Source: Streptomyces naganishii JCM 4654 (GTDB lineage Bacteria > Actinomycetota > Actinomycetes > Streptomycetales > Streptomycetaceae). From it: a stretch of DNA of 64,000 nt. Shown here piece by piece: positions 15,933-24,980 of the stretch (its first letter is position 1; each line of letters begins with the position of its first letter). Where the stretch lies: NCBI RefSeq assembly GCF_014650575.1, contig NZ_BMVF01000002.1, forward strand, positions 523,444 through 587,443, given 5' to 3'. Made by a program: the position numbers and the translations under genes. Under the pieces are notes generated by a model. That model had not been told where the DNA came from, did no database searches, and saw only the letters and a list, made by a program, of their open reading frames with translations.

Positions 15933-16906
15933 GACATCCCCTGCTTCCGCAGCTCGGTCGCCAGTTCGTACAGTCCCGCCAGGTCCATGCCCTCGGCGAG
16001 CAGCGGCAGTTCGTGCAGCGGGAGGCCCAGCTCGCCCAGCACGGAGCGCTGCTCCTGCTCCAGCGCGTACCGCTCGGCGTACTCCTCGGCCTGCTCGAGC
16101 AGCGGGTCCACCAGCCGCTCGGCGTTCCCGCCGCGCCGGGCCCCGCCGAGTCCGGCCAGGGACAGCGACCGGGCGAGGGCGGTGCGCGGCACGGTCCGTA
16201 CGAGTTCCAGATCGGCGGCGTCCAACACCTGCGGGCGCACCATGTTGACCACGATGCGGCCCACCGGCAGCCGGGCGGCGCGCAGTTCCGCGATGCCGTC
16301 CACGGTCTCCTGGACGGGCATCTCCTCCAGCAGCGTCACCAGGTGCACGGCCGTCTCGGAGGACTTCAGCACCCGCATGACCGCCTGGGCCTGATTGTGT
16401 ATCGGGCCGATCTTGGCGAGGCCGGCCACCTCGTCGTTGACGTTCAGGAAGCGGGTGATGCGGCCGGTGGGGGGCGCGTCCATGATCACGTAGTCGTAGA
16501 CGAAGCGGCCCGCGCGGTCCTTGCGGCGCACCGCCTCGCACGCCTTGCCGGTCAGCAGGACGTCCCGCACGCCCGGCGCGATGGTGGTGGCGAAGTCGAT
16601 GGCGCCGAGCTTCTTCAGGGCGCGGCCGGCGCCGCCGAGCTTGTAGAACATCTGGAGGTAGTCCAGCAGCGCCAGTTCGGCGTCTATGGCGAGGGCGTAC
16701 ACCTCCCCGCCGCCCGGAGCGACCGCGATTTTCCGTTCCTCATAGGGCAGCGCCTCCGTTTCGAAGAGCTGTGCGATGCCCTGCCGGCCCTCGACCTCGA
16801 CGAGGAGCGTGCGCTTCCCCTCCGTGGCCAGGGCCAGCGCGAGGGCGGCGGCGACCGTCGTCTTTCCGGTCCCGCCCTTGCCGCTGACGACCTGGAGCCT
16901 GCTCAC
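15929..16906 (-). CDS. ArsA-family ATPase, first of a pair
   Basis: 325 residues starting VSRLQVVSGKGGTGKTTVAA, with the intact deviant Walker A including the signature Lys (residues 8-16), TLLVEVEGRQGIAQLFET and DYVIMDAPPTGRITRFLNV switch motifs. The GTG start at 16906 is preceded by GAAGG at about 5 bases. Codes for the upstream partner of an overlapping second ATPase gene. Known relatives (ArsA, Get3) couple ATP hydrolysis to handling of metalloids or tail-anchored proteins, but the partner here is unknown. The canonical P-loop contrasts with the Ser-containing loop of the second protein. Confidence 0.88.
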   Translation of the reverse strand: MSRLQVVSGKGGTGKTTVAAALALALATEGKRTLLVEVEGRQGIAQLFETEALPYEERKIAVAPGGGEVYALAIDAELALLDYLQMFYKLGGAGRALKKLGAIDFATTIAPGVRDVLLTGKACEAVRRKDRAGRFVYDYVIMDAPPTGRITRFLNVNDEVAGLAKIGPIHNQAQAVMRVLKSSETAVHLVTLLEEMPVQETVDGIAELRAARLPVGRIVVNMVRPQVLDAADLELVRTVPRTALARSLSLAGLGGARRGGNAERLVDPLLEQAEEYAERYALEQEQRSVLGELGLPLHELPLLAEGMDLAGLYELATELRKQGMS

Positions 16907-17012
16907 GCCTTCGAGCGTAACCAGTCCCCGCGCGGAGCACGCGGGAGGCTGTGGACAACCGCCGTCGAAGTCGGCCGCGAGCACCCCGGAGGCGAGGGGC
17001 TACAGTCGCCCC

Positions 17013-17171
17013 ATGACCAAGTGGGAATACGCAACCGTGCCGCTGCTCGTCCATGCCACGAAGCAGATTCTGGACACCTGGGGCGAGGACGGCTGGGAGC
17101 TCGTCCAGGTCGTGCCCGGGCCGAACCCGGAGCAGCTCGTGGCCTACCTGAAGCGGGAGAAGCAGGCATGA
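17013..17171 (+). CDS. DUF4177-like small protein
   Basis: 52 residues: MTKWEYATVPLLVHATKQIL, then DTWGEDGWELVQVVPGPN and EQLVAYLKREK. The WEY...GWELV pattern is typical of DUF4177 proteins, whose function is unknown. The stop overlaps the ATG of the RidA gene, so it is the first gene of a two-gene operon. TACAGT lies 6 bases before the ATG and no ribosome site exists, suggesting leaderless translation. The gene is divergent from the ArsA pair. Confidence 0.88.
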   Translation: MTKWEYATVPLLVHATKQILDTWGEDGWELVQVVPGPNPEQLVAYLKREKQA

Positions 17172-17632
17172 GCGCGGTCGAGGCGAAGCTGGCCGAGCTC
17201 GGCCTGACGCTGCCGGAGGTCGTGCCTCCGCTGGCCGCCTACCAGCCGGCCGTGCAGTCCGGTCCCTACGTCTACACCGCCGGCCAGCTGCCGATGGTGG
17301 ACGGCAAGCTCCCGGTCACCGGCAAGGTGGGCCTCGAGGTCACCCCGGAGGAGGCCAAGGAGCTGGCCCGCACCTGCGCGCTCAACGCCCTCGCGGCCGT
17401 CAAGTCCGTCGCCGGCGACCTGGACCGCATCGCGCGCGTGGTGAAGGTCGTGGGCTTCGTCGCCTCGGCCGCGGACTTCACCGGGCAGCCCGGTGTCGTC
17501 AACGGCGCGAGCGAGCTGCTGGGCGAGGTGCTCGGCGACAAGGGCGTGCACGCGCGCAGCGCGGTCGGCGTGGCGGTGCTGCCGCTGGACGCGCCGGTCG
17601 AGGTCGAGATCCAGGTCGAGCTGGCGCCCTGA
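17168..17632 (+). CDS. RidA/YjgF-family enamine/imine deaminase
   Basis: 154 residues. VVPPLAAYQPAVQSGPYVYT, AGQLPMVDGKL, ARVVKVVGFVAS and HARSAVGVAVLPLDAPVEVE match the RidA fold; the Arg of ARSAVGVA is the usual substrate-binding arginine. Members hydrolyse reactive enamines such as 2-aminoacrylate released by PLP enzymes. It overlaps DUF4177 by four bases (ATGA), and a NUDIX gene follows 94 bases later. Confidence 0.9.
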   Translation: MSAVEAKLAELGLTLPEVVPPLAAYQPAVQSGPYVYTAGQLPMVDGKLPVTGKVGLEVTPEEAKELARTCALNALAAVKSVAGDLDRIARVVKVVGFVASAADFTGQPGVVNGASELLGEVLGDKGVHARSAVGVAVLPLDAPVEVEIQVELAP

Positions 17633-17726
17633 CCGCCGCCGCCGGGCAGCGCCCCGGGCGGCCCTGAACGGGCCCTGACCTCGGGCACCTCTCGAACATT
17701 CGCGCACCACGGGATAGCCTCCGCCC

Positions 17727-18596
17727 ATGGCGAATGGGCAGTGGTTTCCCCCGGACTGGCCGGACCGCATCCGCGCGCTCGCGGACGGCACCCTCACCCC
17801 GGTCACGCCGAAGCGCGCGGCCACCGTGATGCTCCTGCGGGACACCGGCACCGGTCCGGCCGTGCACATGCTGCGCAGACGCGCCTCCATGGCCTTCGCC
17901 GGGGGCGCGTACGCGTACCCGGGCGGGGGAGTCGACCCCCGTGACGACGACCACCTGGTGCGCTGGGCGGGTCCCACGCGCGCGTGGTGGGCCGACCGGC
18001 TCGGCGTGGACGAGACGGAGGCGCAGGCGATCGTCTGCGCGGCCGTGCGGGAGACGTACGAGGAGGCGGGCGTCCTGCTCGCCGGGCCCGGCCCCGACTC
18101 CGTCGTCGGCGACACCACGGGAGCCGACTGGGAGGCCGACCGGGGCGCCCTGGTCGCCCGTGAGCTGTCCTTCGCCGAGTTCCTGGACCGCAGGGGCCTG
18201 GCCCTGCGCTCCGACCTGCTGGGCGCCTGGACGCGGTGGATCACGCCGGAGTTCGAGCCCCGCCGCTACGACACCTGGTTCTTCGTGGCCGCCCTGCCCG
18301 AGGGCCAGCGCACCCGCAACGCCTCCACGGAGGCCGACCGCACGGTGTGGATCCGGCCGGGCGACGCGGCGGCCTCGTACGACAGGGGCGAGCTGCTGAT
18401 GATGCCGCCCACCGTCGCCACCCTGCGCCAGCTGATCCCCTACGGCAGCCCCGCCGAGGCCCTGGCGGCGGCGCCCGCCCGCGATCTGACGCCCGTACTC
18501 GCGCGGGCCCGCCTGGTGGACGACGGGGTGGTCCTGTCCTGGCCGGGCCACGACGAGTTCACCAAGCACATCCCGGCCGGCGCCGGCCCCGCCTGA
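17727..18596 (+). CDS. NUDIX hydrolase
   Basis: 289 residues. The Nudix box spans GGGVDP...CAAVRETYEEAGVLL, with REtxEExGv intact but with a long insert (about 30 residues, WAGPTRAWWADRLGVDE) between the glycine and the helix. WITPEFEPRRYDTWFFVAAL downstream is typical of the acyl-CoA or NDP-sugar branch of this family. TAGCCT lies 6 bases before the ATG and no ribosome site is seen, suggesting a leaderless transcript. It likely forms an operon with the MBL gene 34 bases downstream. Substrate unknown. Confidence 0.88.
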   Translation: MANGQWFPPDWPDRIRALADGTLTPVTPKRAATVMLLRDTGTGPAVHMLRRRASMAFAGGAYAYPGGGVDPRDDDHLVRWAGPTRAWWADRLGVDETEAQAIVCAAVRETYEEAGVLLAGPGPDSVVGDTTGADWEADRGALVARELSFAEFLDRRGLALRSDLLGAWTRWITPEFEPRRYDTWFFVAALPEGQRTRNASTEADRTVWIRPGDAAASYDRGELLMMPPTVATLRQLIPYGSPAEALAAAPARDLTPVLARARLVDDGVVLSWPGHDEFTKHIPAGAGPA

Positions 18597-18630
18597 TCGC
18601 CGCACCGACGTCCAGGAAGGTCCCCCTCGC

Positions 18631-19461
18631 ATGACGGACGCAGCAGCGCTCCCCGGCCGGCCCCGGGGCGGCGTCCTCACGGGTCCCGCCACCGCGCGGG
18701 CGGTCAACGTCCTCGCGCCCAACGCCTCCGCCATGACCCTCGACGGCACCAACACCTGGATCGTCTCCGAGCCCGGCTCGGAACTCGCCGTGGTGATCGA
18801 CCCGGGGCCGCTGGACGAGGGCCACCTGAGCAACGTCGTCGGCACGGCGGAGAAGGCCGGCAAGCGCGTCGCGCTGACGCTGCTGACCCACGGGCACCCC
18901 GACCACGCGGAGGGCGCCGCCCGTTTCGCCGAGCTGACCCGCACGCGCGTGCGTGCCCTCGATCCGGCGCTGCGGCTGGGCGACGAGGGCCTCGGCGCCG
19001 GGGACGTGATCGAGGTGGGCGGCCTGGAGCTCAGGGTCGTACCCACACCGGGACACACCGCGGACTCCCTGTGCTTCCACCTCCCGGCCGACCGGGCGGT
19101 GCTGACGGGGGACACGATCCTCGGCCGCGGTACGACGGTCGTGGCCCACCCCGACGGCCGGCTCGGCGACTACCTGGACTCGCTGCGCCGCCTGAGGTCG
19201 CTGACCGTCGACGACGGCGTCCACACGGTGCTGCCGGGCCACGGGCCCGTCCTGGAGGACGCCCAGGGCGCCGTCGAGTTCTACCTCGCTCACCGCGCCC
19301 ACCGGCTCGCCCAGGTCGAGACGGCGGTCGAGGACGGCCACCACATCCCCGCGCAGGTCGTCGCCCACGTGTACGCCGACGTGGACCGCTCCCTGTGGCC
19401 GGCGGCCGAACTCTCGGTCCGCGCCCAGCTGGACTACCTCCGCGAGCACGGCCTCATCTAG
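18631..19461 (+). CDS. Metallo-beta-lactamase-fold hydrolase
   Basis: 276 residues. Zinc motif LLTHGHPDHAEGA (HxHxDH), VVPTPGHTADSLCFH, LTGDTILGRG and VLPGHGPV are all present. A C-terminal extension ending ARAQLDYLREHGLI-like (VRAQLDYLREHGLI) resembles the LACTB2-type nuclease-like MBL branch. AGGAAGG precedes the ATG. Together with the NUDIX gene, it may handle acylated or phosphorylated small molecules. It converges on the nucleotidyltransferase gene 35 bases away. Confidence 0.9.
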   Translation: MTDAAALPGRPRGGVLTGPATARAVNVLAPNASAMTLDGTNTWIVSEPGSELAVVIDPGPLDEGHLSNVVGTAEKAGKRVALTLLTHGHPDHAEGAARFAELTRTRVRALDPALRLGDEGLGAGDVIEVGGLELRVVPTPGHTADSLCFHLPADRAVLTGDTILGRGTTVVAHPDGRLGDYLDSLRRLRSLTVDDGVHTVLPGHGPVLEDAQGAVEFYLAHRAHRLAQVETAVEDGHHIPAQVVAHVYADVDRSLWPAAELSVRAQLDYLREHGLI

Positions 19462-19496
19462 CCGCCTCATCCAGCCGTCTCGTCGAGCCCCGGCCG

Positions 19497-20252
19497 TCAC
19501 TGCCCCGCGCGGGCCGCCTTGACGCCGTGCACGCGCGCGTACTCCATGGCGAGCCAGGGCCCCAGATCGTCGACGTAGGAACGCAGCACGGCGGGATCGC
19601 CCACCGGCTCCCGGCCGTACGCCGCCGCCGAGGCCATCTGCGCCTCCCGCGCGGGGTAGTACGCGCCGAAGACCCGCGCCATCTCGCGCAGATCGCTGGT
19701 CCAGCCCCGCCACCGGGGCATCACCAGCGTGAAGCCCGTACGGACCAGGTGCCGGGACATGAAGCGCACCAGCGGCCTGCGGGCCTCCTCGGTGTCGTCC
19801 GCCGCGGCGATCCGCTCCCGCCACCGGGGCAGGTGCCGGGCGAGGTCGCCGTTGGTCTCCCGGGCGAGGGGCGGGTCGTCGGGGCGGTAGCGGGGGAGGC
19901 GGGCGGCGAGGTCCTCGCCCAGCAGGGGGGTGCACAGGCAGGCGACGAACCAGCCGAGGTCGTACCGCTCCCCCTCGCTGAGCAGCCTGTCGCGGCTGAA
20001 GAGGAGGGTGCCTGTGCCGTCGATCTCGGCGAACTCGGCGTCGAGTTCCGCGCCGAGCGCGTGGGCGGTTCGGTGGTCGGCCTCCGCCGGGTCGTGGCGC
20101 AGGGCCACCAGGAGGTCCAGGTCGCTGCGGCCCACGCGGGCGGTGCCGCGGGGGACGGAGCCGTAGAGGTACGCGCTGTGCAGCCCCGTGCCGAAGGCGC
20201 GCGGCAGGCGGGCGCGGGCCGCGGAGACGACCGGGCGGAAGGCGTCCTGCAC
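19497..20252 (-). CDS. Aminoglycoside-adenylyltransferase-like nucleotidyltransferase
   Basis: About 251 residues. The nucleotidyltransferase core AYLYGSVPRGTARVGRSDLD holds GS followed by DxD (SDLDLL); the C-terminal helical domain includes PLVRFMSRHLVRTGFTLVMP and AAYGREPVGD, as in the AadA/KNTase-like group. It may adenylylate an alcohol on an aminoglycoside or another acceptor; a housekeeping nucleotidyltransferase is equally likely. The GTG at 20252, with GAAGGATC about 8 bases upstream, is preferred; an in-frame extension toward 20312 lacks a good start. It follows crp on the same strand. Confidence 0.75.
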   Translation of the reverse strand: MQDAFRPVVSAARARLPRAFGTGLHSAYLYGSVPRGTARVGRSDLDLLVALRHDPAEADHRTAHALGAELDAEFAEIDGTGTLLFSRDRLLSEGERYDLGWFVACLCTPLLGEDLAARLPRYRPDDPPLARETNGDLARHLPRWRERIAAADDTEEARRPLVRFMSRHLVRTGFTLVMPRWRGWTSDLREMARVFGAYYPAREAQMASAAAYGREPVGDPAVLRSYVDDLGPWLAMEYARVHGVKAARAGQ

Positions 20253-20329
20253 GCGCGCGAGGGATCCTTCGCGCGCGATGTGCCCGTCCGGGGTGAGGCC
20301 CTTGCCGCCGGGGCCGGCGGACTCGGCGG

Positions 20330-21004
20330 TCAGCGGGACCTCTTGGCCAGCCGCTCCACGTCCAGCAGGATCACCGCGCGCGCCTCCAGGCGCAGCCACC
20401 CGCGCTGGGCGAAGTCCGCGAGGGCCTTGTTCACGGTCTCGCGGGAGGCGCCGACCAGCTGGGCCAGCTCCTCCTGCGTCAGGTCGTGCACGACGTGGAT
20501 GCCCTCCTCGGACTGCACGCCGAAGCGGCGGGAGAGGTCCAGCAGGGCCCGGGCGACACGGCCCGGCACGTCGGAGAAGACCAGGTCGGACATCTGGTCG
20601 TTGGTCTTGCGCAGGCGCCGGGCGACGGCGCGCAGCAGGGCGCCGGCCACCTCGGGCCGGACGTTCAGCCAGGGCTGGAGGTCGCCGTGGCCCAGGGCCA
20701 GCAGCTTGACCTCGGTGAGCGCGGTCGCGGTCGCGGTGCGCGGGCCCGGGTCGAAGAGGGACAGCTCCCCGATGAGCTCGCCGGGGCCGACCACGGCCAG
20801 CATGTTCTCGCGGCCGTCGGGGGACGTGCGATGCAGCTTGACCTTGCCCTCGGTGACCACGTAGAGGCGGTCGCCGGGGTCGCCCTCGTGGAACAGCGAG
20901 TCGCCACGGGCGAGGGTCACCTCCGTCATGGAGGCGCGAAGCTCCGCGGCCTGCTCGTCGTCGAGCGCCGCGAAGAGCGGATTGCGCCGCAGAACGTCGT
21001 CCAC
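20330..21004 (-). CDS. crp: Crp/Fnr-family cAMP receptor protein
   Basis: 224 residues, the usual length of Streptomyces Crp. The cyclic-nucleotide-binding domain (about 10-120) includes GDRLYVVTEGKVKLHR and ELIGELSLFDPGPRTATATA with GE and RTAT phosphate-binding residues; the winged helix (about 150-215) has TQEELAQLVGASRETVNKAL. The GTG at 21004 is chosen because AAGGAGAG lies 7 bases upstream and the protein start DDVLRRNPLFAAL is family-typical. In S. coelicolor, Crp controls spore germination and is a major regulator of secondary metabolism. The gene is divergent from nth. Confidence 0.95.
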   Translation of the reverse strand: MDDVLRRNPLFAALDDEQAAELRASMTEVTLARGDSLFHEGDPGDRLYVVTEGKVKLHRTSPDGRENMLAVVGPGELIGELSLFDPGPRTATATALTEVKLLALGHGDLQPWLNVRPEVAGALLRAVARRLRKTNDQMSDLVFSDVPGRVARALLDLSRRFGVQSEEGIHVVHDLTQEELAQLVGASRETVNKALADFAQRGWLRLEARAVILLDVERLAKRSR

Positions 21005-21210
21005 GAGTTCTCTCCTTGTCGACCTGCTCAGGGGATCTTGCTCCCCCGTGTGCCAGGGGTCCGTGTTCCCCATTTTGCCGGACGGTCCAAACAGTGTGAT
21101 CTGTCACAAGGATGCCGCACAGGTGTGCCGGGGTAAGCGGCAGGGGGCCAATCGGGCGCCGATCTTCGGGGGCCGGGGCGGATGTCCGTGCCGGGCCTTA
21201 GGCTGGCCGG

Positions 21211-22431
21211 GTGTCCAAATCGCCGGTGAGAGCACAGGCCGAGGGGGCTGGGCGGGTGGTTGTACGTCAGGATTCCGCTGTGGGCGAACATGAGCCCGAC
21301 GACGGCAAGAAAACGGCAAAAACGGTGAAAAAGGCCACTGGGAAGCAGGCGGCTGGGAAGAAGGCCGCGGCCACGGGGAAGAAGGCGGCCGCCGACACGG
21401 GCGCGAAGACCTCGGCCGAGAAGGCTCCCGCCAAGACGGCCGCTGCCAAGAAGGCCGCCGTCAGCAAGGCCGCTGCCAAGAAAGCCCCTGCCAAGAAAGC
21501 CCCTGCCAAGAAAGCCCCTGCCAAGAAAGCCCCTGCCAAGAAGGCCGCCGCCAAGAAGGCCGCGCCTCCGCGGAAGGTGGCCGTCGCGCCCAAGAAGGCC
21601 ACCGCCGCCGTGGCCGGGGCCTCGCCCGCGAAGACCGTCGCCCCCAAGCCCCCGGGCGGCGAGTCGCGCACCGCCCTCGTGCGCCGCGCCCGCCGGATCG
21701 ACCGCGAGCTCGCCGAGGTGTATCCCTACGCCCACCCCGAGCTGGACTTCGAGAACCCCTTCCAACTGCTGGTCGCCACGGTCCTGTCCGCCCAGACCAC
21801 CGACCTGAGGGTCAACCAGACCACGCCCGCGCTGTTCGCCAAGTACCCCACCCCCGAGGATCTGGCGGCCGCCGTACCGGAGGAGGTCGAGGAGATCCTG
21901 CGGCCCACCGGCTTCTTCCGGGCGAAGACCAAGTCGGTCATGGGCCTGTCCAAGGCGCTGGTCGAGGAGTTCGGCGGCGAGGTGCCCGGCCGCCTGGAGG
22001 ACCTCGTCAAGCTGCCCGGCGTCGGCCGCAAGACCGCCTTCGTGGTCCTGGGCAACGCCTTCGGCCGCCCCGGCATCACCGTGGACACGCACTTCCAGCG
22101 GCTGGTGCGGCGCTGGAAGTGGACCGAGGAGACCGACCCGGACAAGATCGAGGCCGCCGTCGGCTCGCTCTTCCCCAAGAGCGACTGGACGATGCTGTCC
22201 CACCACGTGATCTTCCACGGCCGCCGCATCTGCCACGCCCGCAAGCCCGCCTGCGGCGCCTGCCCGATCGCCCCGCTCTGCCCGGCGTACGGCGAGGGCG
22301 AGACCGACCCGGAGAAGGCGAAGAAGCTGCTGAAGTACGAGAAGGGCGGCTTCCCGGGCCAGCGGCTCAAGCCCCCGCAGTCCTACCTGGACGCGGGCGG
22401 CAAGCCGGCGCCGCCGCTGGGGGCCGGATGA
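21211..22431 (+). CDS. nth: Endonuclease III with a histone-H1-like Lys/Ala N-terminal extension
   Basis: 406 residues; the enzyme core begins near residue 150. Helix-hairpin-helix [13 protein letters not shown] (about 268) with the catalytic Lys, Asp in [10 protein letters not shown] (about 291), and a CX6CX2CX5C [4Fe-4S] cluster ([17 protein letters not shown], about 341-357) are intact. It removes oxidised pyrimidines and cuts abasic sites. Residues 33-150 are a KKAPAK / KKAA repeat of histone-H1 type, absent from E. coli Nth, and expected to bind DNA non-specifically. TAGGCT lies 6 bases before the GTG, suggesting a leaderless mRNA. A shorter start inside the extension cannot be excluded. 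Confidence 0.92.
   Translation: MSKSPVRAQAEGAGRVVVRQDSAVGEHEPDDGKKTAKTVKKATGKQAAGKKAAATGKKAAADTGAKTSAEKAPAKTAAAKKAAVSKAAAKKAPAKKAPAKKAPAKKAPAKKAAAKKAAPPRKVAVAPKKATAAVAGASPAKTVAPKPPGGESRTALVRRARRIDRELAEVYPYAHPELDFENPFQLLVATVLSAQTTDLRVNQTTPALFAKYPTPEDLAAAVPEEVEEILRPTGFFRAKTKSVMGLSKALVEEFGGEVPGRLEDLVKLPGVGRKTAFVVLGNAFGRPGITVDTHFQRLVRRWKWTEETDPDKIEAAVGSLFPKSDWTMLSHHVIFHGRRICHARKPACGACPIAPLCPAYGEGETDPEKAKKLLKYEKGGFPGQRLKPPQSYLDAGGKPAPPLGAG
21478..21537 (+). repeat. Four exact 15-bp repeats inside nth
   Basis: AAGAAAGCCCCTGCC is repeated four times without change, coding KKAPA. The units use AAA and CCT, which are rare in this genome, while flanking Lys and Pro codons are AAG and CCC/CCG. This indicates recent slippage expansion, with likely length variation among strains. 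Confidence 0.95.
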
Positions 22432-22522
22432 CGGCCCGCGCGGGCGCACGGCCCGCCGCCGCGGAACGATCGCGGGGCCCTCGGGCGTTGGACACGGCAG
22501 GACGACGGGGACGGGGGTGGCG

Positions 22523-23296
22523 ATGACGCGGGCGGGCGAGACGCACACGAGCGGGACCCACGCGGGCGCGACCCGGGCCGGCGGACCGCGGGCGGGCGGT
22601 ACGGCGCACGTGGACGGGGCGCGGGGCGGTCCGGTGGAGCTCAGCAAGGAGGGGCTGCCCGGCTGGCTGGAGCCGGTCGTCCGCGTCGTCGAGACGGTAC
22701 GTCCCGTCCAGCTCAGCCGCTACCTGCCGCCGGAGGACGGCGCGGGCCGCCAGTCGGCCGTGCTGGTCCTCTTCGGCGAGGGCGCGCGCGGCCCCGAGCT
22801 GTTGCTGATGGAGCGGGCGACCTCCCTGCGCTCCCACGCGGGCCAGCCCTCCTTCCCCGGCGGGGCGCTCGACCCCGAGGACGGCGACCCGCGGGGCGAG
22901 GGACCGCTGCGGGCCGCGCTGCGCGAGGCCGAGGAGGAGACCGGGCTCGACCCGGCCGGCGTCCAGCTGTTCGGCGTGCTGCCCCGGCTCTACATCCCGG
23001 TCAGCGGCTTCGTCGTCACGCCCGTGCTCGGCTGGTGGCGCGAGCCCAGTCCGGTCGGCGTCGTCGACCCGGCCGAGACCGCGCGGGTGTTCACCGTCCC
23101 CGTGGCGGATCTCACCAACCCGGACAACCGGGCCACGGCCGTGCACCCCAGGGGTCACCGAGGTCCGGCATTCCTGGTCGAATCGGCCCTCGTGTGGGGC
23201 TTCACGGCCGGGATCATCGACCGCCTGCTGCACTTCGCGGGGTGGGAGCTGCCCTGGGACCGCGAGAAGCAGGTCCCGCTCGACTGGCGGTCATGA
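22523..23296 (+). CDS. NUDIX CoA pyrophosphatase-like hydrolase
   Basis: 257 residues. The CoA-pyrophosphatase signature LLMERATSLRSHAGQPSFPG overlaps the Nudix box (GGALDPEDGD, then AALREAEEETGLD). Family members split CoA and oxidised CoA into phosphopantetheine and 3',5'-ADP. The first 35 residues are Gly/Thr/Ala-rich and probably disordered. The ATG at 22523 is used; a GTG at 22517 is equally possible. It lies between nth and a membrane protease gene on the same strand. Confidence 0.88.
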   Translation: MTRAGETHTSGTHAGATRAGGPRAGGTAHVDGARGGPVELSKEGLPGWLEPVVRVVETVRPVQLSRYLPPEDGAGRQSAVLVLFGEGARGPELLLMERATSLRSHAGQPSFPGGALDPEDGDPRGEGPLRAALREAEEETGLDPAGVQLFGVLPRLYIPVSGFVVTPVLGWWREPSPVGVVDPAETARVFTVPVADLTNPDNRATAVHPRGHRGPAFLVESALVWGFTAGIIDRLLHFAGWELPWDREKQVPLDWRS

Positions 23297-23416
23297 CAGG
23301 GTGGGCACCGTGCCGTGCTGCCCGGGGGACGCCGTGTCCTGCCGTCGCCGCGCGGCCGGCCGGACACCCGGCCCTCCGGTGGTGATCGACAAAATGATGA
23401 GGCGAGGCTCGACGCG

Positions 23417-24616
23417 GTGAACGTGCTGGACATCCTGCTGCTGGTCGCCGCCGTGTGGTTCGCGGTCGTCGGGTATCGCCAGGGCTTCGTCGTAGGTGTG
23501 CTGTCGGTGATCGGCTTCCTGGGCGGCGGCCTCGTCGCCGTCTACGCCCTGCCGCTCATCTGGGACGCCCTGACGGACAACACTCCGGTCAGCACCACGG
23601 CGGCGGTGGTCGCGGTCGTCGTGGTCATCGTCTGCGCCTCGGTCGGCCAGGCCCTGACCACCCATCTCGGCAGCAGGCTGCGGGTGTTCATCACCTGGTC
23701 CCCGGCGCGCGCCCTGGACGCCACCGGCGGCGCGCTGGTCAACGTGGCCGCGCTGCTGCTGGTCGCCTGGCTGCTCGGCTCGCTCCTGGGCGGCACGACG
23801 ATACCGACCGTCGGCAGGGAGGTCCGCAACTCCCGGGTGCTTTTCGGGGTGTCCGAGGTGATGCCCGCACAGGCCGACACCTGGTTCACGGACTTCACCT
23901 CCGTCCTCGCGCAGAACGGCTTCCCGCAGGTCTTCAGCCCGTTCGCGAGCGAGCCCATCACCGACGTGCGGCCACCGGACCCGGCCCTGCGCAACAGCGT
24001 GGTGGCCGAGCGCGCCCGGCGGTCCGTCGTCAAGGTCGTGGGCACCGCGCGCAGTTGCGGCAAGGTGCTGGAGGGCAGCGGATTCGTCTTCGGCGACCGC
24101 CGCGTCATGACCAACGCGCACGTCGTCGGCGGTGTCGACGAGCCGACCGTCCAGATCGGCGGCGAGGGCCGCAAGTACGACGCGAAGGTCGTGCTGTACG
24201 ACTGGCACCGCGACATCGCCGTGCTCGACGTACCCGATCTCAGGGCGCCCGCCCTGCGGTTCACGGACACCGACGCGCGCAGCGGCGACGGCGCGATCGT
24301 GGCCGGCTTCCCGGAGAACGGGTCGTACGACGTGCGCGCCGCGCGCGTGCGCGGGCGCATCACCGCCGACGGCCCGGACATCTACCACCGCGGCACCGTC
24401 CGCCGTGACGTCTACTCGCTGTACGCCACCGTCCGCCAGGGCAACTCCGGCGGTCCGCTGCTGACGCCCGAGGGGCGGGTGTACGGCGTGGTGTTCGCCA
24501 AGTCGCTCGACGACGCCGACACCGGTTACGCGCTCACGGCGGACGAGATCAAGCAGGACATCGCCAACGGCCGTACCGCGAACCAGCAGGTGGACAGCGA
24601 CAACTGCGCGCTGTAG
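23417..24616 (+). CDS. MarP-like membrane serine protease (CvpA domain plus trypsin-like domain)
   Basis: 399 residues. Four CvpA-type transmembrane segments (about 1-135: ILLLVAAVWFAVVGYRQGFV, then VVAVVVVIVCASVGQALT) are followed by an exported trypsin-like domain (about 195-395) with catalytic His in MTNAHVVGG (about 235), Asp in WHRDIAVLDV and Ser in RQGNSGGPLL (about 343). The M. tuberculosis homologue MarP protects against acid stress by cleaving wall enzymes. GAGGCGAGG precedes the GTG start. Three cysteine-containing stretches include CGKVLEGSG and DNCAL, compatible with a disulfide in the protease domain. Confidence 0.9.
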   Translation: MNVLDILLLVAAVWFAVVGYRQGFVVGVLSVIGFLGGGLVAVYALPLIWDALTDNTPVSTTAAVVAVVVVIVCASVGQALTTHLGSRLRVFITWSPARALDATGGALVNVAALLLVAWLLGSLLGGTTIPTVGREVRNSRVLFGVSEVMPAQADTWFTDFTSVLAQNGFPQVFSPFASEPITDVRPPDPALRNSVVAERARRSVVKVVGTARSCGKVLEGSGFVFGDRRVMTNAHVVGGVDEPTVQIGGEGRKYDAKVVLYDWHRDIAVLDVPDLRAPALRFTDTDARSGDGAIVAGFPENGSYDVRAARVRGRITADGPDIYHRGTVRRDVYSLYATVRQGNSGGPLLTPEGRVYGVVFAKSLDDADTGYALTADEIKQDIANGRTANQQVDSDNCAL

Positions 24617-24980
24617 CCGGCGCGGTCAGCCGCGCGGGTGACGCAGGCGTACGGAGACCCAGCGGGCGCGGCGGCGCAGGATGCGCGGAATGCCCACCTG
24701 TGGGTCCGCGCCCGTCGGCCGCGGTGCGCCCATGTGGGGTCCCGGACCGCTCGCCGAACGGCGGGTGCGTGCTACGTCACTGTAGTCGTGCGTCCAGCCC
24801 ATACCCCGACCTCTGCCCCCGCCCCAAGGTCGATAACCGCCCGCCGGGGCCCCAATTGGCCTATGCGCCGGGCAAGTGGCCGTTCGTAGGACAGGTGTTC
24901 ACGTTCGGGTGCCGGGCGCACCTGCGGAGTCACCGGCCGGGGCAGTGGCGGGCGGGTCAGCGGCGGGGTCACCGGCCGGG
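24617..24980. other. Convergent intergenic region with short repeats
   Basis: About 360 bases between convergent genes. GGTCACCGGCCGGG and GGGTCAGCGG elements are repeated at about 24928-24985. No gene with a ribosome site and appropriate codon bias was found, and no strong terminator hairpin could be defined. Confidence 0.5.

Noticed and set aside
24638..24889. Short plus-strand frame between the protease and hydrolase genes
   Set aside because: No ribosome site and random amino-acid composition.
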